Below are positions 8,333 to 16,596 of a stretch of DNA of 64,000 nt, piece by piece. Source of the stretch: UBA6054 sp963975575 (lineage in GTDB: Bacteria; Planctomycetota; Phycisphaerae; Phycisphaerales; UBA1924); the NCBI GenBank assembly GCA_963975575.1, contig CAXBHL010000002.1, positions 1-64,000 on the forward strand, written 5' to 3'. The notes below the pieces were generated by a model that was not told the origin of the DNA, did no database searches, and saw only the letters and a list, made by a program, of their open reading frames with translations. The first letter of the stretch is position 1. Every line of letters begins with the position of its first letter. A program made the translations under genes and the position numbers.

Positions 8333-9469
8333 ATGACGAGCACGAAGCAACCGGTGGTCGGGATCCTGGGCGGCGGGCAGCTGGCGATGATGCTGGCCGA
8401 GGCCGCCGAGGGGCTGGGGGTGCGGTGCGTGGCGCTGGATCCGAATCCGGAATGCCCGGCGTCGCACGCGTGCGAAGTCGAGGTGGGGGCGTGGGACGAT
8501 CCCGACGCGCTGGACCGCCTGGCGGCGCGGTGCGGGGACGGCGGGGTGGTGACCTTCGAGTTCGAGAACGTGCCGGCGGCCAGCGCCGAGCGGCTGGCGG
8601 GTAAGGTGGCCGTGCGCCCGGGGGCGCGGGCGCTCGAGGTGGCGCAGGACCGGCTGTTCGAGCGGCGGATGTTCGCCGACCTGGGCATCGACGCGCCGGA
8701 CATGCGGGGGGTGGACTCCTTGGAGGACCTCGTCGCGGCGGCCGCGGCGATGGGCGGGCCGGCGATTCTCAAATCGCGCCGGCAGGGCTACGACGGCAAG
8801 GGCCAGAGCGTGCTGCGGTCGGAAGCGGACGCGGAGCGGGCGTGGGTGGCGGTGGGGCGGGTGCCGGCGATCCTGGACCGCATGATCCCGTTCGTGCGGG
8901 AGGTCTCGGTGATCGCGACGCGGGGGCTGGACGGGTCGACGGCGGTGTACCCCTTGAACGACAACCAGCACGCGAACGGGATCCTGTGCGTGACGCGGGC
9001 GCCGGCGGTGGGGATCGACGCGCGTGTGGCCGCCGCGGCACAGGAGGCGGCGAAGAAGGTGCTGGATTACCTGGAGTATGTCGGCACGATCGCGGTGGAG
9101 TTCTTCCAGATCGGTGAAGGCCCGCAGGCGAGGTTGCTGGCCAACGAGATCGCGCCGCGGGTGCACAACACGGGGCACTGGACGATCGAGGGGGCGAAGA
9201 CGAGCCAGTTCGAGAATCACATCCGCGCGGTGACGGGGATGGAACTGGGGCCGACGGACGCGGTGGGGCACGCGGCGATGGTGAACATCATCGGCGTGCA
9301 CGAGCCGGCAGCGGCGCGGGGTGCCAGTGGCGGTGCTTCCTGGCACGACTACCACAAGTCGGCGCGCCCGGGGCGCAAGCTCGGGCACGTGACGGTGGTT
9401 CGGGAGTCCGCCGAGGAGCGCGACGCGGCGGTGCGGGGGTTGTTGGATGTGGTGGGGGTGCCGGCGTGA
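8333..9469 (+). CDS. purK: N5-carboxyaminoimidazole ribonucleotide synthase (PurK)
   Basis: This 378-residue ATP-grasp enzyme has an N-terminal nucleotide-sugar binding fold opening GILGGGQLAMMLAEAA, then FEFENVPAAS. The ATP-grasp core has ILKSRRQGYDGKGQ, REVSVIATR and LANEIAPRVHNTGHWTIEG. It makes N5-CAIR from AIR, ATP and bicarbonate and feeds PurE, encoded at 4642-5157. ATG 8333 is chosen; a TTG codon directly precedes it. The stop overlaps the start region of the Nfu-like gene, so the two are probably translated from one transcript. Confidence 0.95.
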   Translation: MTSTKQPVVGILGGGQLAMMLAEAAEGLGVRCVALDPNPECPASHACEVEVGAWDDPDALDRLAARCGDGGVVTFEFENVPAASAERLAGKVAVRPGARALEVAQDRLFERRMFADLGIDAPDMRGVDSLEDLVAAAAAMGGPAILKSRRQGYDGKGQSVLRSEADAERAWVAVGRVPAILDRMIPFVREVSVIATRGLDGSTAVYPLNDNQHANGILCVTRAPAVGIDARVAAAAQEAAKKVLDYLEYVGTIAVEFFQIGEGPQARLLANEIAPRVHNTGHWTIEGAKTSQFENHIRAVTGMELGPTDAVGHAAMVNIIGVHEPAAARGASGGASWHDYHKSARPGRKLGHVTVVRESAEERDAAVRGLLDVVGVPA

Positions 9470-9471
9470 CG

Positions 9472-9717
9472 ATGCGGTTTGAGACAACGCCCAACCCGAA
9501 CGCGGTCAAGTGTGTGCTCGATGGGCCGCGGGCGGGGGGGATTGTGTCGGCGGGGTCGGTGGACGAGGCGGGGGGGGATGCGCAGGCGGTGGCGTTGCTG
9601 GGGATTCCCGGTGTGACGCGGGTGCTGATGCATGTTTCGTTTGTGACGGTGTGCAAGGAGCCGGGGGCGGATTGGGCGGCGATCAAGCGGGGGGTGAAGA
9701 AGGTGCTCGGTGGGTGA
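9472..9717 (+). CDS. Nfu/NifU N-terminal-domain protein
   Basis: An 81-residue protein consists only of the Nfu N-terminal domain (PF08712-like), recognised by the opening RFETTPNPNAVKC, GVTRVLMHVSFVTV and the final AIKRGVKKVL. The CxxC-bearing NifU C-terminal domain that binds the cluster is missing, so it is not a complete Nfu scaffold. Stand-alone domains of this type occur in several bacterial groups with unclear function. A GTG at 9466 overlaps the purK stop and would add two residues. The next gene, mutY, encodes an iron-sulfur enzyme and overlaps this one by 8 bp, which fits a role linked to cluster delivery, though that is inference. Confidence 0.85.
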   Translation: MRFETTPNPNAVKCVLDGPRAGGIVSAGSVDEAGGDAQAVALLGIPGVTRVLMHVSFVTVCKEPGADWAAIKRGVKKVLGG

Positions 9718-10822
9718 GCGTGCGGGGGTGACCGGTGAGCGGGGGGCGCGACGGGCACCGAAGCACCCAACACGACCGCGCGGGCTGAAGCCCGCGGCTC
9801 ACTTGGTTGAGGATTGGTTCCGGGTGAACGCGCGGGCGTTGCCGTGGCGGCCTTCGCCGGTGGACGGGGTGCGGGATCCGTACGCGGCGTTGGTGTCGGA
9901 GTTGATGCTGCAGCAGACGCAGGTGTCACGGGTGCTGGAGAAGTTCGGGCCGTTCATGGAGCGGTTCCCGACGGTGGCGGCGCTGGCGGACGCGCCCGAG
10001 GAGGACGTGCTGGCGGCGTGGTCGGGGCTGGGGTACTACCGGCGGGCGCGGCTGCTGCACGCGGCGGCGAAGGCGGTGGTCGAGCGGCACGGGGGCGTGT
10101 TCCCGCAGGACGCGGCGTCGTTGTTGGCACTACCGGGTGTGGGGCGGTACACGGCCGGGGCGATCGGGTCGATCGTGTTCGGGCAGCGGGTGCCGATCCT
10201 CGATGGCAATGTCGAGCGGGTGCTGCTGCGGATCCACGGCAACGATGCGCCGCCGAAGGACACCGCGACGCAGGAATGGGCGTGGGGGGAAGCGGCCCGG
10301 TTGGTCGAGGCGGCCGCGTCGCCGGGGGTGCTCAATGAGGGGTTGATGGAGTTGGGGGCGACGGTGTGCACGCCGGGTGCGCCGCGGTGTCCGGTGTGCC
10401 CGCTGCGGGGTTCGTGCGTTGCGTTTGCCCAGGGGCGGACGGCGGAGATTCCGAGGGCGAAGCCGCGGGCGAAACAGACGGACTGGTTCGTGGTGTGCTT
10501 CGTGATCGAAGACAAGGACCGGGTGCTGGTGGAGACGCGGGGGGAAACGGGTTTGTGGGCGGGGATGGTGCAGGCGCCGGGGGTGGAGGGGGAGGCGCCG
10601 ATCGGGGTGGCGGACGCGGCGGCGGTGGTGGGGGTTGTGGCGGGCGAGGAGATCGATCGGTTCGTGCACGTGACGACGCACCGGCGGGTGTCGTTCGTGG
10701 TGGTGCGGGGTGTGATGACGCGGGCCACGCTGACGGGTTCGCGGCGGTGGGTGCAGTGGGGGGCGTTGGAGGGGATGGCGGTGTCGAATGCGCACCGGCG
10801 GGTGTTTGGGATGGATGGGTGA
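9710..10822 (+). CDS. mutY: A/G-specific adenine DNA glycosylase (MutY)
   Basis: The frame has 370 codons. The MutY core starts at about residue 33 (EDWFRVNARALPWR). It holds the catalytic Glu motif SELMLQQTQV, the helix-hairpin-helix LPGVGRYTAGAI and the catalytic Asp in ILDGNVERVLL. The 4Fe-4S ligands have exact C-x6-C-x2-C-x5-C spacing (CTPGAPRCPVCPLRGSC). A NUDIX-like MutT C-terminal domain (about 255-365) recognises 8-oxoG opposite adenine. The enzyme removes A mispaired with 8-oxoG. The true start is uncertain: the frame is open from GTG 9710, but residues 22-31 are encoded by a palindromic repeat (9776-9801), and a TTG at 9803 lies just after it. Confidence 0.93.
   Translation: MGERAGVTGERGARRAPKHPTRPRGLKPAAHLVEDWFRVNARALPWRPSPVDGVRDPYAALVSELMLQQTQVSRVLEKFGPFMERFPTVAALADAPEEDVLAAWSGLGYYRRARLLHAAAKAVVERHGGVFPQDAASLLALPGVGRYTAGAIGSIVFGQRVPILDGNVERVLLRIHGNDAPPKDTATQEWAWGEAARLVEAAASPGVLNEGLMELGATVCTPGAPRCPVCPLRGSCVAFAQGRTAEIPRAKPRAKQTDWFVVCFVIEDKDRVLVETRGETGLWAGMVQAPGVEGEAPIGVADAAAVVGVVAGEEIDRFVHVTTHRRVSFVVVRGVMTRATLTGSRRWVQWGALEGMAVSNAHRRVFGMDG
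9776..9801. repeat. REP-like palindromic element, copy 2
   Basis: This is the exact inverse complement of 691-716 and contains the palindrome GCGGGCTGAAGCCCGC. It lies within the open 5' end of the mutY frame, where it encodes PRGLKPAAH in the N-terminal extension. Confidence 0.75.
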
Positions 10823-10887
10823 CGGGGTAGTGGCGGTTGGGTGCGGAACCCCCCCCTCCCCCCTCTGGCTCGGCTTTGCCTCGCCAT

Positions 10888-10912
10888 CTCCCCCCGTCGG
10901 CGACGGGGGGAG
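10888..10912. repeat. Perfect 11-bp hairpin, intergenic repeat type
   Basis: CTCCCCCCGTC and GACGGGGGGAG flank the loop GGC, just after a C/T-rich stretch and CTCGGCTTTGCCTCGCC. A related C-rich hairpin-bearing stretch is at about 790-870. The hairpin lies 66 bp after the mutY stop and could also end its transcription, but no T run follows. Confidence 0.5.
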
Positions 10913-10984
10913 CGTGGGTTGGGGGTCGGCGTGACCGGCCGCTTACGCGGCTCGGCTTGGATTAGGGTTTGGGTTTGGGGATTG

Positions 10985-11025
10985 AAAAAACCCACCACGG
11001 GCTGGGGGCCTGTGGTGGGTTTGAT
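10985..11025 (-). terminator. Rho-independent terminator of the PEP-CTERM gene
   Basis: Read on the minus strand, AACCCACCAC pairs with GTGGTGGGTT (10 bp) and is followed by a run of Ts. It lies 23-63 bp after the stop of the minus-strand gene that ends at 11048. Confidence 0.85.
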
Positions 11026-11047
11026 GATGTTGCGTTGTCGCAGCGGA

Positions 11048-11662
11048 TCAGGCGCGGCGGCGGCGGGCGGCGGCGAGGCCGCCGAGGCCGAGCAGGGCCA
11101 TCGCGCCGGGGGCCGGCACGACGTTGACCTGGAAGGCGTTGAACACGGAGCTGGACGCGGTCGGGGGCGTGACGCTGGCGCTGAAGCGGTAGCCGACGAA
11201 GGCCGCGTCGCCGGTGGGGGTGGTCGCGGGGGTTTCGACGTTCCAGTAGAAGCCGGCGGTGTTGCCGGGGGCGCCGTTGACCATGACCCAGTAGGTCGTG
11301 TTGGCGTCGAGGGTGAAAGTGGAGCCGGCGACGAAGTCGAAGATGCCGACGCCGGCGTTGGGGCCGACGATGCTCAGGGTGGTGAGCAGGCTGGTGGGAT
11401 TGGAGGCGCCGCCCCAGATCGCGACCTGGGCGATGCCGCCGGGGGTGGGGGCGGTGTCGAAATCCAGGCGGAGCTGGACGTTGAGCAGGTCGAGGCTCTG
11501 GGCGCCCATGGTGAATCCGACGGCCTTGCTGCGGCCCTCGGACCCGGTGATGATGGTGCCCAGGCCGGTGGTGGCGCCGGCGTTGATGTTGCCGATCAGC
11601 GGGTCCGCGCCGGCGGTGCCGGCGAGGGCCGTGATCACGGCCGCGCAAAGAATCGTTTTCAT
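11048..11662 (-). CDS. PEP-CTERM-type exported protein
   Basis: This 204-residue protein starts at ATG 11662 with GAGGAAGAG as ribosome binding site. A signal peptide (MKTILCAAVITALAGTAGA) is followed by a beta-rich domain that includes AVGFTMGAQSLDLLNVQLRL and TYWVMVNGAPGN, of the 'choice-of-anchor' type (my best match is anchor R). The C-terminus VVPAPGAMALLGLGGL followed by AARRRRA is a classic PEP-CTERM sorting signal: VPxP motif, hydrophobic helix and Arg cluster. Such proteins are processed by an exosortase. None is visible here, so the processing enzyme must be elsewhere. This is a surface-sorting route distinct from the dockerin-like tails of the island downstream. Confidence 0.85.
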   Translation of the reverse strand: MKTILCAAVITALAGTAGADPLIGNINAGATTGLGTIITGSEGRSKAVGFTMGAQSLDLLNVQLRLDFDTAPTPGGIAQVAIWGGASNPTSLLTTLSIVGPNAGVGIFDFVAGSTFTLDANTTYWVMVNGAPGNTAGFYWNVETPATTPTGDAAFVGYRFSASVTPPTASSSVFNAFQVNVVPAPGAMALLGLGGLAAARRRRA

Positions 11663-11881
11663 TTGGGTCTCTTCCTCTTTTACAGGAGCCCGCGGTTCCG
11701 CACCCACGAGATGCCGGCACCGGGGGCCGTCGTGCGAGTGTCCTCGAAATCGGCCGCCCGTTCAATGGGTTGCGACAGGAATGGCACACAATTGTGGGGT
11801 GATCTGGCCAGTCGGGGTATTCACCGGGTGATCGGCGGCGGACGGGGTCGGTCGCCGGGGGAGGGGTCCGGACGCCGCCGG

Positions 11882-11887
11882 TATGCT
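11882..11887 (+). promoter_or_regulatory. Putative -10 box implying a leaderless glycosyltransferase mRNA
   Basis: TATGCT is preceded by GG and followed by 7 nt, after which comes the ATG at 11895. If this is the -10 element, transcription would begin at or next to the start codon. The -10 overlaps the alternative ATG at 11883, which would then not be in the mRNA. Confidence 0.4.
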
Positions 11888-11894
11888 TGGTCCG

Positions 11895-12653
11895 ATGAAG
11901 CTGGCGGTGGTCATCCCGGTGTACAACGAGGCGGCGTTGCTGCCGGTGCTGTTCGAGCGGGTGATGGCGGTCACGCCCCCGATCGTGCCCGGGGGCGGGG
12001 GGGCGCGGTGCGAGCGGGTGGTGGTGCTGGTGGACGACGGGTCCACGGACGGCTCGCGGGCGGTGGTGGAGGAGTTGGGACGGCGGGACGGGGTCGAGGC
12101 GGTGCTGGGGGAGCGCAACCGGGGCAAGGGGGCGGCCGTGCGCCTGGGGCTGGAGCGGGCGCTCGGGGTGGGGGCGGACCTTGCGATCATCCAGGACGCG
12201 GACCTGGAGTACGACCCGGCGGACCACGCGGCGGTGCTGGCGCCGATCCTCGACGGGCGGGCGGACGCGGTGATTGGGACGCGGTTCATGGGGCAGACGC
12301 ACCGGGTGCTGTATTACTGGCACCAGCTGGCCAACAAGGCGATCACGACGTTCTCGAACATGCTCAGCAACCTGAACCTGTCGGACATCGAGTGCGGGTT
12401 CAAGGCGTTCTCGCGTCCGGTGCTCGAGCGGCTGGAGCTGACGGAGGAGCGGTTCGGGGTCGAGCCGGAGATCGTGGCGAAGCTGGCGCGGATGCGCCTG
12501 CCCGAGGAGGGCGGGGTTGGGCGGTCCAGGGCGCTGCGGGTGTATGAGGTGCCGGTGTCGTACGCGGGCCGGACCTACGCGGAGGGGAAGAAGATCGGGT
12601 GGCGGGACGGGTTCGAGGCGCTGTGGTGCATCGTGCGGCACAACTTGGGCTGA
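11895..12653 (+). CDS. Family 2 glycosyltransferase (DPM1/GtrB-like)
   Basis: This 252-residue cytoplasmic GT-A protein has the nucleotide-sugar motif VVIPVYNEAALLP, VVVLVDDGSTDGS, NRGKGAAVRLGLE, the DxD-type AIIQDADLEYDP, and GTRFMG. The C-terminal part has the GT2 polyprenyl-phosphate pattern (DIECGFKAF, then EVPVSYAGRTYAEGKKIGW). It probably transfers a sugar to a polyprenyl phosphate or a cell-envelope acceptor. There is no C-terminal membrane pair of the GtrB type. I chose ATG 11895 over ATG 11883 because of the promoter-like sequence that overlaps the latter. The substrate cannot be read from the sequence. Confidence 0.9.
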   Translation: MKLAVVIPVYNEAALLPVLFERVMAVTPPIVPGGGGARCERVVVLVDDGSTDGSRAVVEELGRRDGVEAVLGERNRGKGAAVRLGLERALGVGADLAIIQDADLEYDPADHAAVLAPILDGRADAVIGTRFMGQTHRVLYYWHQLANKAITTFSNMLSNLNLSDIECGFKAFSRPVLERLELTEERFGVEPEIVAKLARMRLPEEGGVGRSRALRVYEVPVSYAGRTYAEGKKIGWRDGFEALWCIVRHNLG

Positions 12654-12759
12654 GCCGGCTGGGCTGAGCGAACTGGGCTGAGCGGGCCGGGCGGCGGGGG
12701 TCTGGGGCGAGGGGCACCGTTAGGCCGGGGTGGGCCGGGCGTGGCGGGGTCGCGTGTGT

Positions 12760-12765
12760 TAGGAT
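12760..12765 (+). promoter_or_regulatory. Putative -10 box for the cdaA-ybbR operon
   Basis: TAGGAT preceded by GTGT lies 34 nt upstream of the TTG start chosen for cdaA, leaving room for a short leader with the GAGGGAGG ribosome binding site. Confidence 0.4.
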
Positions 12766-12793
12766 GGATCTTTACCCGAGGGAGGCCACGGCT

Positions 12794-13657
12794 TTGACCG
12801 CGTTCGATCGGCTCACGGACATGCTGAACCGGCTCGGTTCGTACGGGCCGTTCGAGGTGGCGATCGAGCTGATCGCGATCTGGATCGTGGTTTTCGCGGT
12901 GATCCGGTTCATCCAGGGCACGCGTGCGGCGCGGGCGCTCAAGGGGCTGATCGTCATTCTGGTGCTGGGCACGGTGCTGGTGCGGGTGCTGGGGGACGAT
13001 TCGTTCCAGCGTCTGGGGTATCTGTACGACCGTCTGCTGGCGGTGATCGCGGTGACACTGGTGGTGATCTTCCAGCCGGAGCTGCGGCGGGGGCTGATCC
13101 GGCTGGGCGAGACGCGGCTGTTCCGCAACACGGCGGAGGGCAGCTCGGCGACGGCCCGTGCGATCGCGCCGGCGTGCCTGTACTTCTCCAAGTCGCGGTT
13201 CGGGGCGATCATCGTGATCGAGCGGACCACGGGGCTGAAGACGCTGGTGGACGGGGGGACGGTGCTGGACGCGGAGCTGAGCGCTTCGCTGCTGCAGACG
13301 ATCTTCTATCCGGGCACGGCGCTGCACGACCTGGCGGTGGTGATCAAGGGCTCGACGGTCCACGCGGCCGGGGTGCAGCTGCCGATGGCGGACCCGTCGG
13401 ACATGGCCGAGGCGCGGTTCGGGTCGCGTCACCGGGCGGCGGTGGGGCTGACGAAGGAGTCGGACGCGCTGGTGGTGGTGGTGTCGGAGGAGACGGGTGA
13501 GATCCGGCTGGCCGAGCGGGGCGAGCTGTCCACGCCGATTGCGCCCGAGCGGTTCGAGGCGGAGCTGACCGATCGGCTCGGCCGGGCCCCGGAGCCGATC
13601 GACGCGGACGGTCACGGCGATGGGTTCGAGGGCGGCGGCGGGAAGGGCGGGGACTGA
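12794..13657 (+). CDS. cdaA: Diadenylate cyclase CdaA (DGA motif altered to DLA)
   Basis: This 287-residue protein has three N-terminal membrane helices (about 12-80) followed by a DisA_N/DAC domain. The family context is FQPELRRGLIRLGE, DGGTVLDAELS and the RHR motif GSRHRAAVGLTKESDA. The usual DGA motif (LHDGAVII) reads LHDLAVVI: Asp is kept but Gly is replaced by Leu, which may affect ATP binding. CdaA makes the second messenger c-di-AMP from two ATP. Start: TTG 12794, preceded at good spacing by GAGGGAGG; an in-frame ATG at 12764 overlaps the promoter-like TAGGAT. The next gene, a YbbR/CdaR-like regulator, overlaps the stop by one base, the standard cdaA-cdaR pairing. Confidence 0.9.
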   Translation: MTAFDRLTDMLNRLGSYGPFEVAIELIAIWIVVFAVIRFIQGTRAARALKGLIVILVLGTVLVRVLGDDSFQRLGYLYDRLLAVIAVTLVVIFQPELRRGLIRLGETRLFRNTAEGSSATARAIAPACLYFSKSRFGAIIVIERTTGLKTLVDGGTVLDAELSASLLQTIFYPGTALHDLAVVIKGSTVHAAGVQLPMADPSDMAEARFGSRHRAAVGLTKESDALVVVVSEETGEIRLAERGELSTPIAPERFEAELTDRLGRAPEPIDADGHGDGFEGGGGKGGD

Positions 13658-14703
13658 TGGCCGCGAAGAAGGACAAGAAGAAGCGGTTCGACGTGCGGAC
13701 GGTGATCCTGGTGACGGTGATCACGCTGCTGGTGTGGCTGCTGGCCGAGTCGCGGACGGTGCGGTCGCAGGTTTCGGAGCTGTCGCCGCGGCTGACGGCG
13801 GGGACCACGTCGGAGTTGTTGATGCGTCCGGCCCCGAACTTCTCGTGGCCGGAGGCGTTCAAGGTGACGCTGACGGGCTCGACGGCGGGGCTGGACCAGG
13901 TGGCGCGGTCGCTGCAGGGCCAGGTGCCGCTGCGGCTGGGGATCGAGGTGCCGGCGACGCCGGGCGTGCACGAGATCGACCTGCGGGAGGTGCTGCGCCG
14001 GCTCGAGGTGATCATGGCGGCGGGCGTGGGCGTGGTGGAGGTCAGCCCGGACCGGCTGCGGGTCGAGGTGGACGCGGTGTCGACGGTGTCGCTGCCGGTG
14101 CGGGTGATCTCGCCCGACGGCGTGGCGTTCGACGGGCGGGGGACGCCGACGGCGGTGCCGAACACGGTGCGGGCGACGGGGCCGGCGGGGGTGCTGGCGC
14201 GGCTGCAGGGTGCCGAGGCGCTGGTGACGCTCGACGCGGCGACGGTGGCGGGCCTGACGCCGGGCGAGCTGGAGACGGTGCGCCTGCGGGCGGAGGTCCC
14301 GGACGATCCGGACCGGTGGATGACGGTGTTCGACCCGGAGTTCGTCGACGTGGTGCTGACGCTCAAGTCCAGGACGCAGTCGCTGGTGCTCGGGGCGATG
14401 CCGGTGCAGGTGCTGGTGGCACCGGGCGAGGTGGGGCGCTGGCGGATCACGCTGCAGGCGGGTGCGCAGGACCTGGTCGGCGTGGAGGTGACGGGGCCGA
14501 GCGATCAGATCGAGCGGCTGCGGTCGGGCGAGGTGGTGCCGACGGCGCTGATCAGCCTTGGCTTTGACGAGCTGGAGCGGGGGGTCGAGTCCAAGCGGGC
14601 GCAGATCCAGGGGCTGCCGCCGGGGGTGCAGGTCAGCCCGGGGAGCGACCTGAACGTGCGGCTGACGATCCGGCGTGCGGAGCCGGAGGCGACGGAGCCG
14701 TAG
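13657..14703 (+). CDS. YbbR/CdaR-like membrane-anchored protein
   Basis: This 348-residue protein has a positively charged N-terminus (KKDKKKRFD) and one membrane helix (VILVTVITLLVWLLAESRTV). The remainder is extracytoplasmic and beta-rich, with YbbR-like repeats (for example around RLRVEVDAVSTVSLPVRV and LVGVEVTGPSDQIERLRSG). In Firmicutes the homologue binds and modulates CdaA. Its ATG overlaps the cdaA TGA by one base (TGATG), so the two are translationally coupled. The repeats are diverged, and the assignment rests on architecture and position as much as on sequence. Confidence 0.8.
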   Translation: MAAKKDKKKRFDVRTVILVTVITLLVWLLAESRTVRSQVSELSPRLTAGTTSELLMRPAPNFSWPEAFKVTLTGSTAGLDQVARSLQGQVPLRLGIEVPATPGVHEIDLREVLRRLEVIMAAGVGVVEVSPDRLRVEVDAVSTVSLPVRVISPDGVAFDGRGTPTAVPNTVRATGPAGVLARLQGAEALVTLDAATVAGLTPGELETVRLRAEVPDDPDRWMTVFDPEFVDVVLTLKSRTQSLVLGAMPVQVLVAPGEVGRWRITLQAGAQDLVGVEVTGPSDQIERLRSGEVVPTALISLGFDELERGVESKRAQIQGLPPGVQVSPGSDLNVRLTIRRAEPEATEP

Positions 14704-14883
14704 GCCCGCGCCGGGGTAAGGCGTTGGCGTCCATGGGATTAGGGGGTCCGGCCGGGGCGTGGGCGGGTTCGGGCGGTGGGTGCGCGGGGGTCGGCCGGGC
14801 GGGGCGGCGGGCGTGGATTTTGGGCGTTTCGGGGCGGGCTTGGGGCGGGACTTTCGGGGGGCTGCGACCTAGCCTTGGGGCCC

Positions 14884-14976
14884 CGCCCGATCGGGCGTGG
14901 GGGCGGACCCCCGCCCGAGCGGGCGAAGGGGCCGTCATCGAGCAAAAACCGAGCTTCTGGCACGCCGACGGCGTGC
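14884..14976. promoter_or_regulatory. Cluster of palindromes upstream of atpA
   Basis: The 291-bp gap before atpA holds three palindromes: CGCCCGATCGGGCG near 14884, CGCCCGAGCGGGCG near 14912, and CACGCC-GAC-GGCGTG at about 14961-14975, just ahead of the start. They could form mutually exclusive hairpins in the leader or be protein sites. No T run follows, so termination is not evident. Confidence 0.35.
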
Positions 14977-14994
14977 GCGGGCATGGAGCGAGCC

Positions 14995-16569
14995 GTGAAG
15001 ATCAAGACCGACGAGATCGTCAGCCTGATTCAGAGTGAGATCGAGCAGTTCAGCACGGAGCTGGAGATCTCGGAAGTTGGACGCGTGGTGGAGATCGGCG
15101 ACGGTATCGCGCGGATCTACGGGCTGTCGAAGGCGATGGCCGGCGAGTTGATCGAGTTCCAGACGTCCGAGGGCGCGGTCATGGGCCAGGTGATGAACCT
15201 GGAGCAGGACACGGTCGGCGCGGTCGTGTATGGCAACTACCTGTCGGTGAAGGAAGGCGACATGGTCAAGTCGACCGGTCGCCTGCTGCAGGTGCCCGTC
15301 GGCGAGGCCCTGCTGGGTCGCGTGGTGGACCCGCTGGGTCGCCCGCTGGACGACGGCCCGGCGCTGAACACGGGCGAGAGCGCCCTGGTGGACATCATCG
15401 CCCCCGGCATCGCGGCCCGCCAGCCGGTGTCCGAGCCGATGCAGACGGGCATCAAGGCCGTGGACGCGATGATCCCGATCGGTCGCGGGCAGCGTGAGCT
15501 GATCATCGGCGACCGCAAGACGGGCAAGACGGCGGTCGCGATCGACACGATCATCAACCAGAAGCAGTTCTGGGGCACCAAGGACGCGGTGGTGTGCATC
15601 TACGTGGCGGTCGGCCAGAAGGAGTCGACGGTCGCGGGCGTGGTGCAGACGCTCAAGGACAACGGCGCGATGGACTACACCATCGTGGTCAACGCGGGTT
15701 CGTCCGATCCGGCCCCGATGCAGTACATCGCCCCCTATTCGGGCTGCGCGATGGGCGAGCATTTCATGCATTCGGGCAAGGAAGCCGGCAAGACGATGTC
15801 CGACGGAACGCCGTACCCCAAGCACGTGCTGTGCGTGTACGACGACCTTTCAAAGCAGGCCGTGGCGTACCGCCAGCTGTCGCTGCTGCTGCGTCGCCCC
15901 CCGGGACGCGAGGCGTTCCCCGGCGACGTGTTCTACCTGCACTCCCGCCTGCTCGAGCGTGCGACCAAGCTGTCGGACGAGAACGGCGCGGGCTCGCTGA
16001 CGGCGCTGCCGATCATCGAGACGCAGGAGGGCGACGTGTCGGCGTACATCCCGACCAACGTGATCTCGATCACCGACGGCCAGATCTATCTCGAGCCCGA
16101 GCTGTTCTTCTCGGGCGTGCGTCCGGCCATCAACGTGGGCATCTCGGTGTCGCGCGTGGGCGGTGCGGCGCAGGTGGGCGCGATGAAGAAGATCGCCGGC
16201 TCGCTGCGTCTGGACCTGGCCGCGTACCGCGAGCTGGAGGCGTTCGCGCAGCTGGGCACCGACCTGGACGCGGGCACGCAGAAGCAGCTGGACCGGGGTG
16301 CGCGCATGGTGGAGATCCTCAAGCAGCCGCAGTACGTGCCGTTCAACGTGACGGACCAGATCATCTCGATCTACGCGGGCACGAAGGGCTACCTGGACAC
16401 GGTGCCGCTGGACAAGGTGGCCAAGTTCGAGAAGGACATGCTGGCCTACTTCAACACGGTGGCCAAGTCCGTGCGTGACGAGCTGGAGAGCACGAAGAAG
16501 CTCGGCGGCGACCTGCCCAAGAAGATCGAGGACGCCATCGCGGCGTTCAAGGCCGGCTGGAAGGGCTGA
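14995..16569 (+). CDS. atpA: F1F0 ATP synthase subunit alpha
   Basis: This 524-residue protein is collinear with bacterial AtpA: N-terminal VKIKTDEIVSLIQSEIEQF (which packs on delta), beta-barrel VGRVVEIGDGIARIYGL, Walker A GDRKTGKTAVA (about 172-182), Walker B region CVYDDLSKQAVAYR, arginine-finger region SVSRVGGAAQVGAM and the C-terminal helical bundle. GTG 14995 is chosen because GGAG lies 6 nt before it and the N-terminus then matches the family; an in-frame ATG at 14983 adds four residues. No atpB, E, F, H, G, D or C gene flanks it: upstream is ybbR, and downstream are a terminator and a dockerin-tailed gene. The gene therefore seems to be separated from its operon. Confidence 0.96.
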   Translation: MKIKTDEIVSLIQSEIEQFSTELEISEVGRVVEIGDGIARIYGLSKAMAGELIEFQTSEGAVMGQVMNLEQDTVGAVVYGNYLSVKEGDMVKSTGRLLQVPVGEALLGRVVDPLGRPLDDGPALNTGESALVDIIAPGIAARQPVSEPMQTGIKAVDAMIPIGRGQRELIIGDRKTGKTAVAIDTIINQKQFWGTKDAVVCIYVAVGQKESTVAGVVQTLKDNGAMDYTIVVNAGSSDPAPMQYIAPYSGCAMGEHFMHSGKEAGKTMSDGTPYPKHVLCVYDDLSKQAVAYRQLSLLLRRPPGREAFPGDVFYLHSRLLERATKLSDENGAGSLTALPIIETQEGDVSAYIPTNVISITDGQIYLEPELFFSGVRPAINVGISVSRVGGAAQVGAMKKIAGSLRLDLAAYRELEAFAQLGTDLDAGTQKQLDRGARMVEILKQPQYVPFNVTDQIISIYAGTKGYLDTVPLDKVAKFEKDMLAYFNTVAKSVRDELESTKKLGGDLPKKIEDAIAAFKAGWKG

Positions 16570-16596
16570 GGCCTTCGGCTCAGGACGGATTCTGAT

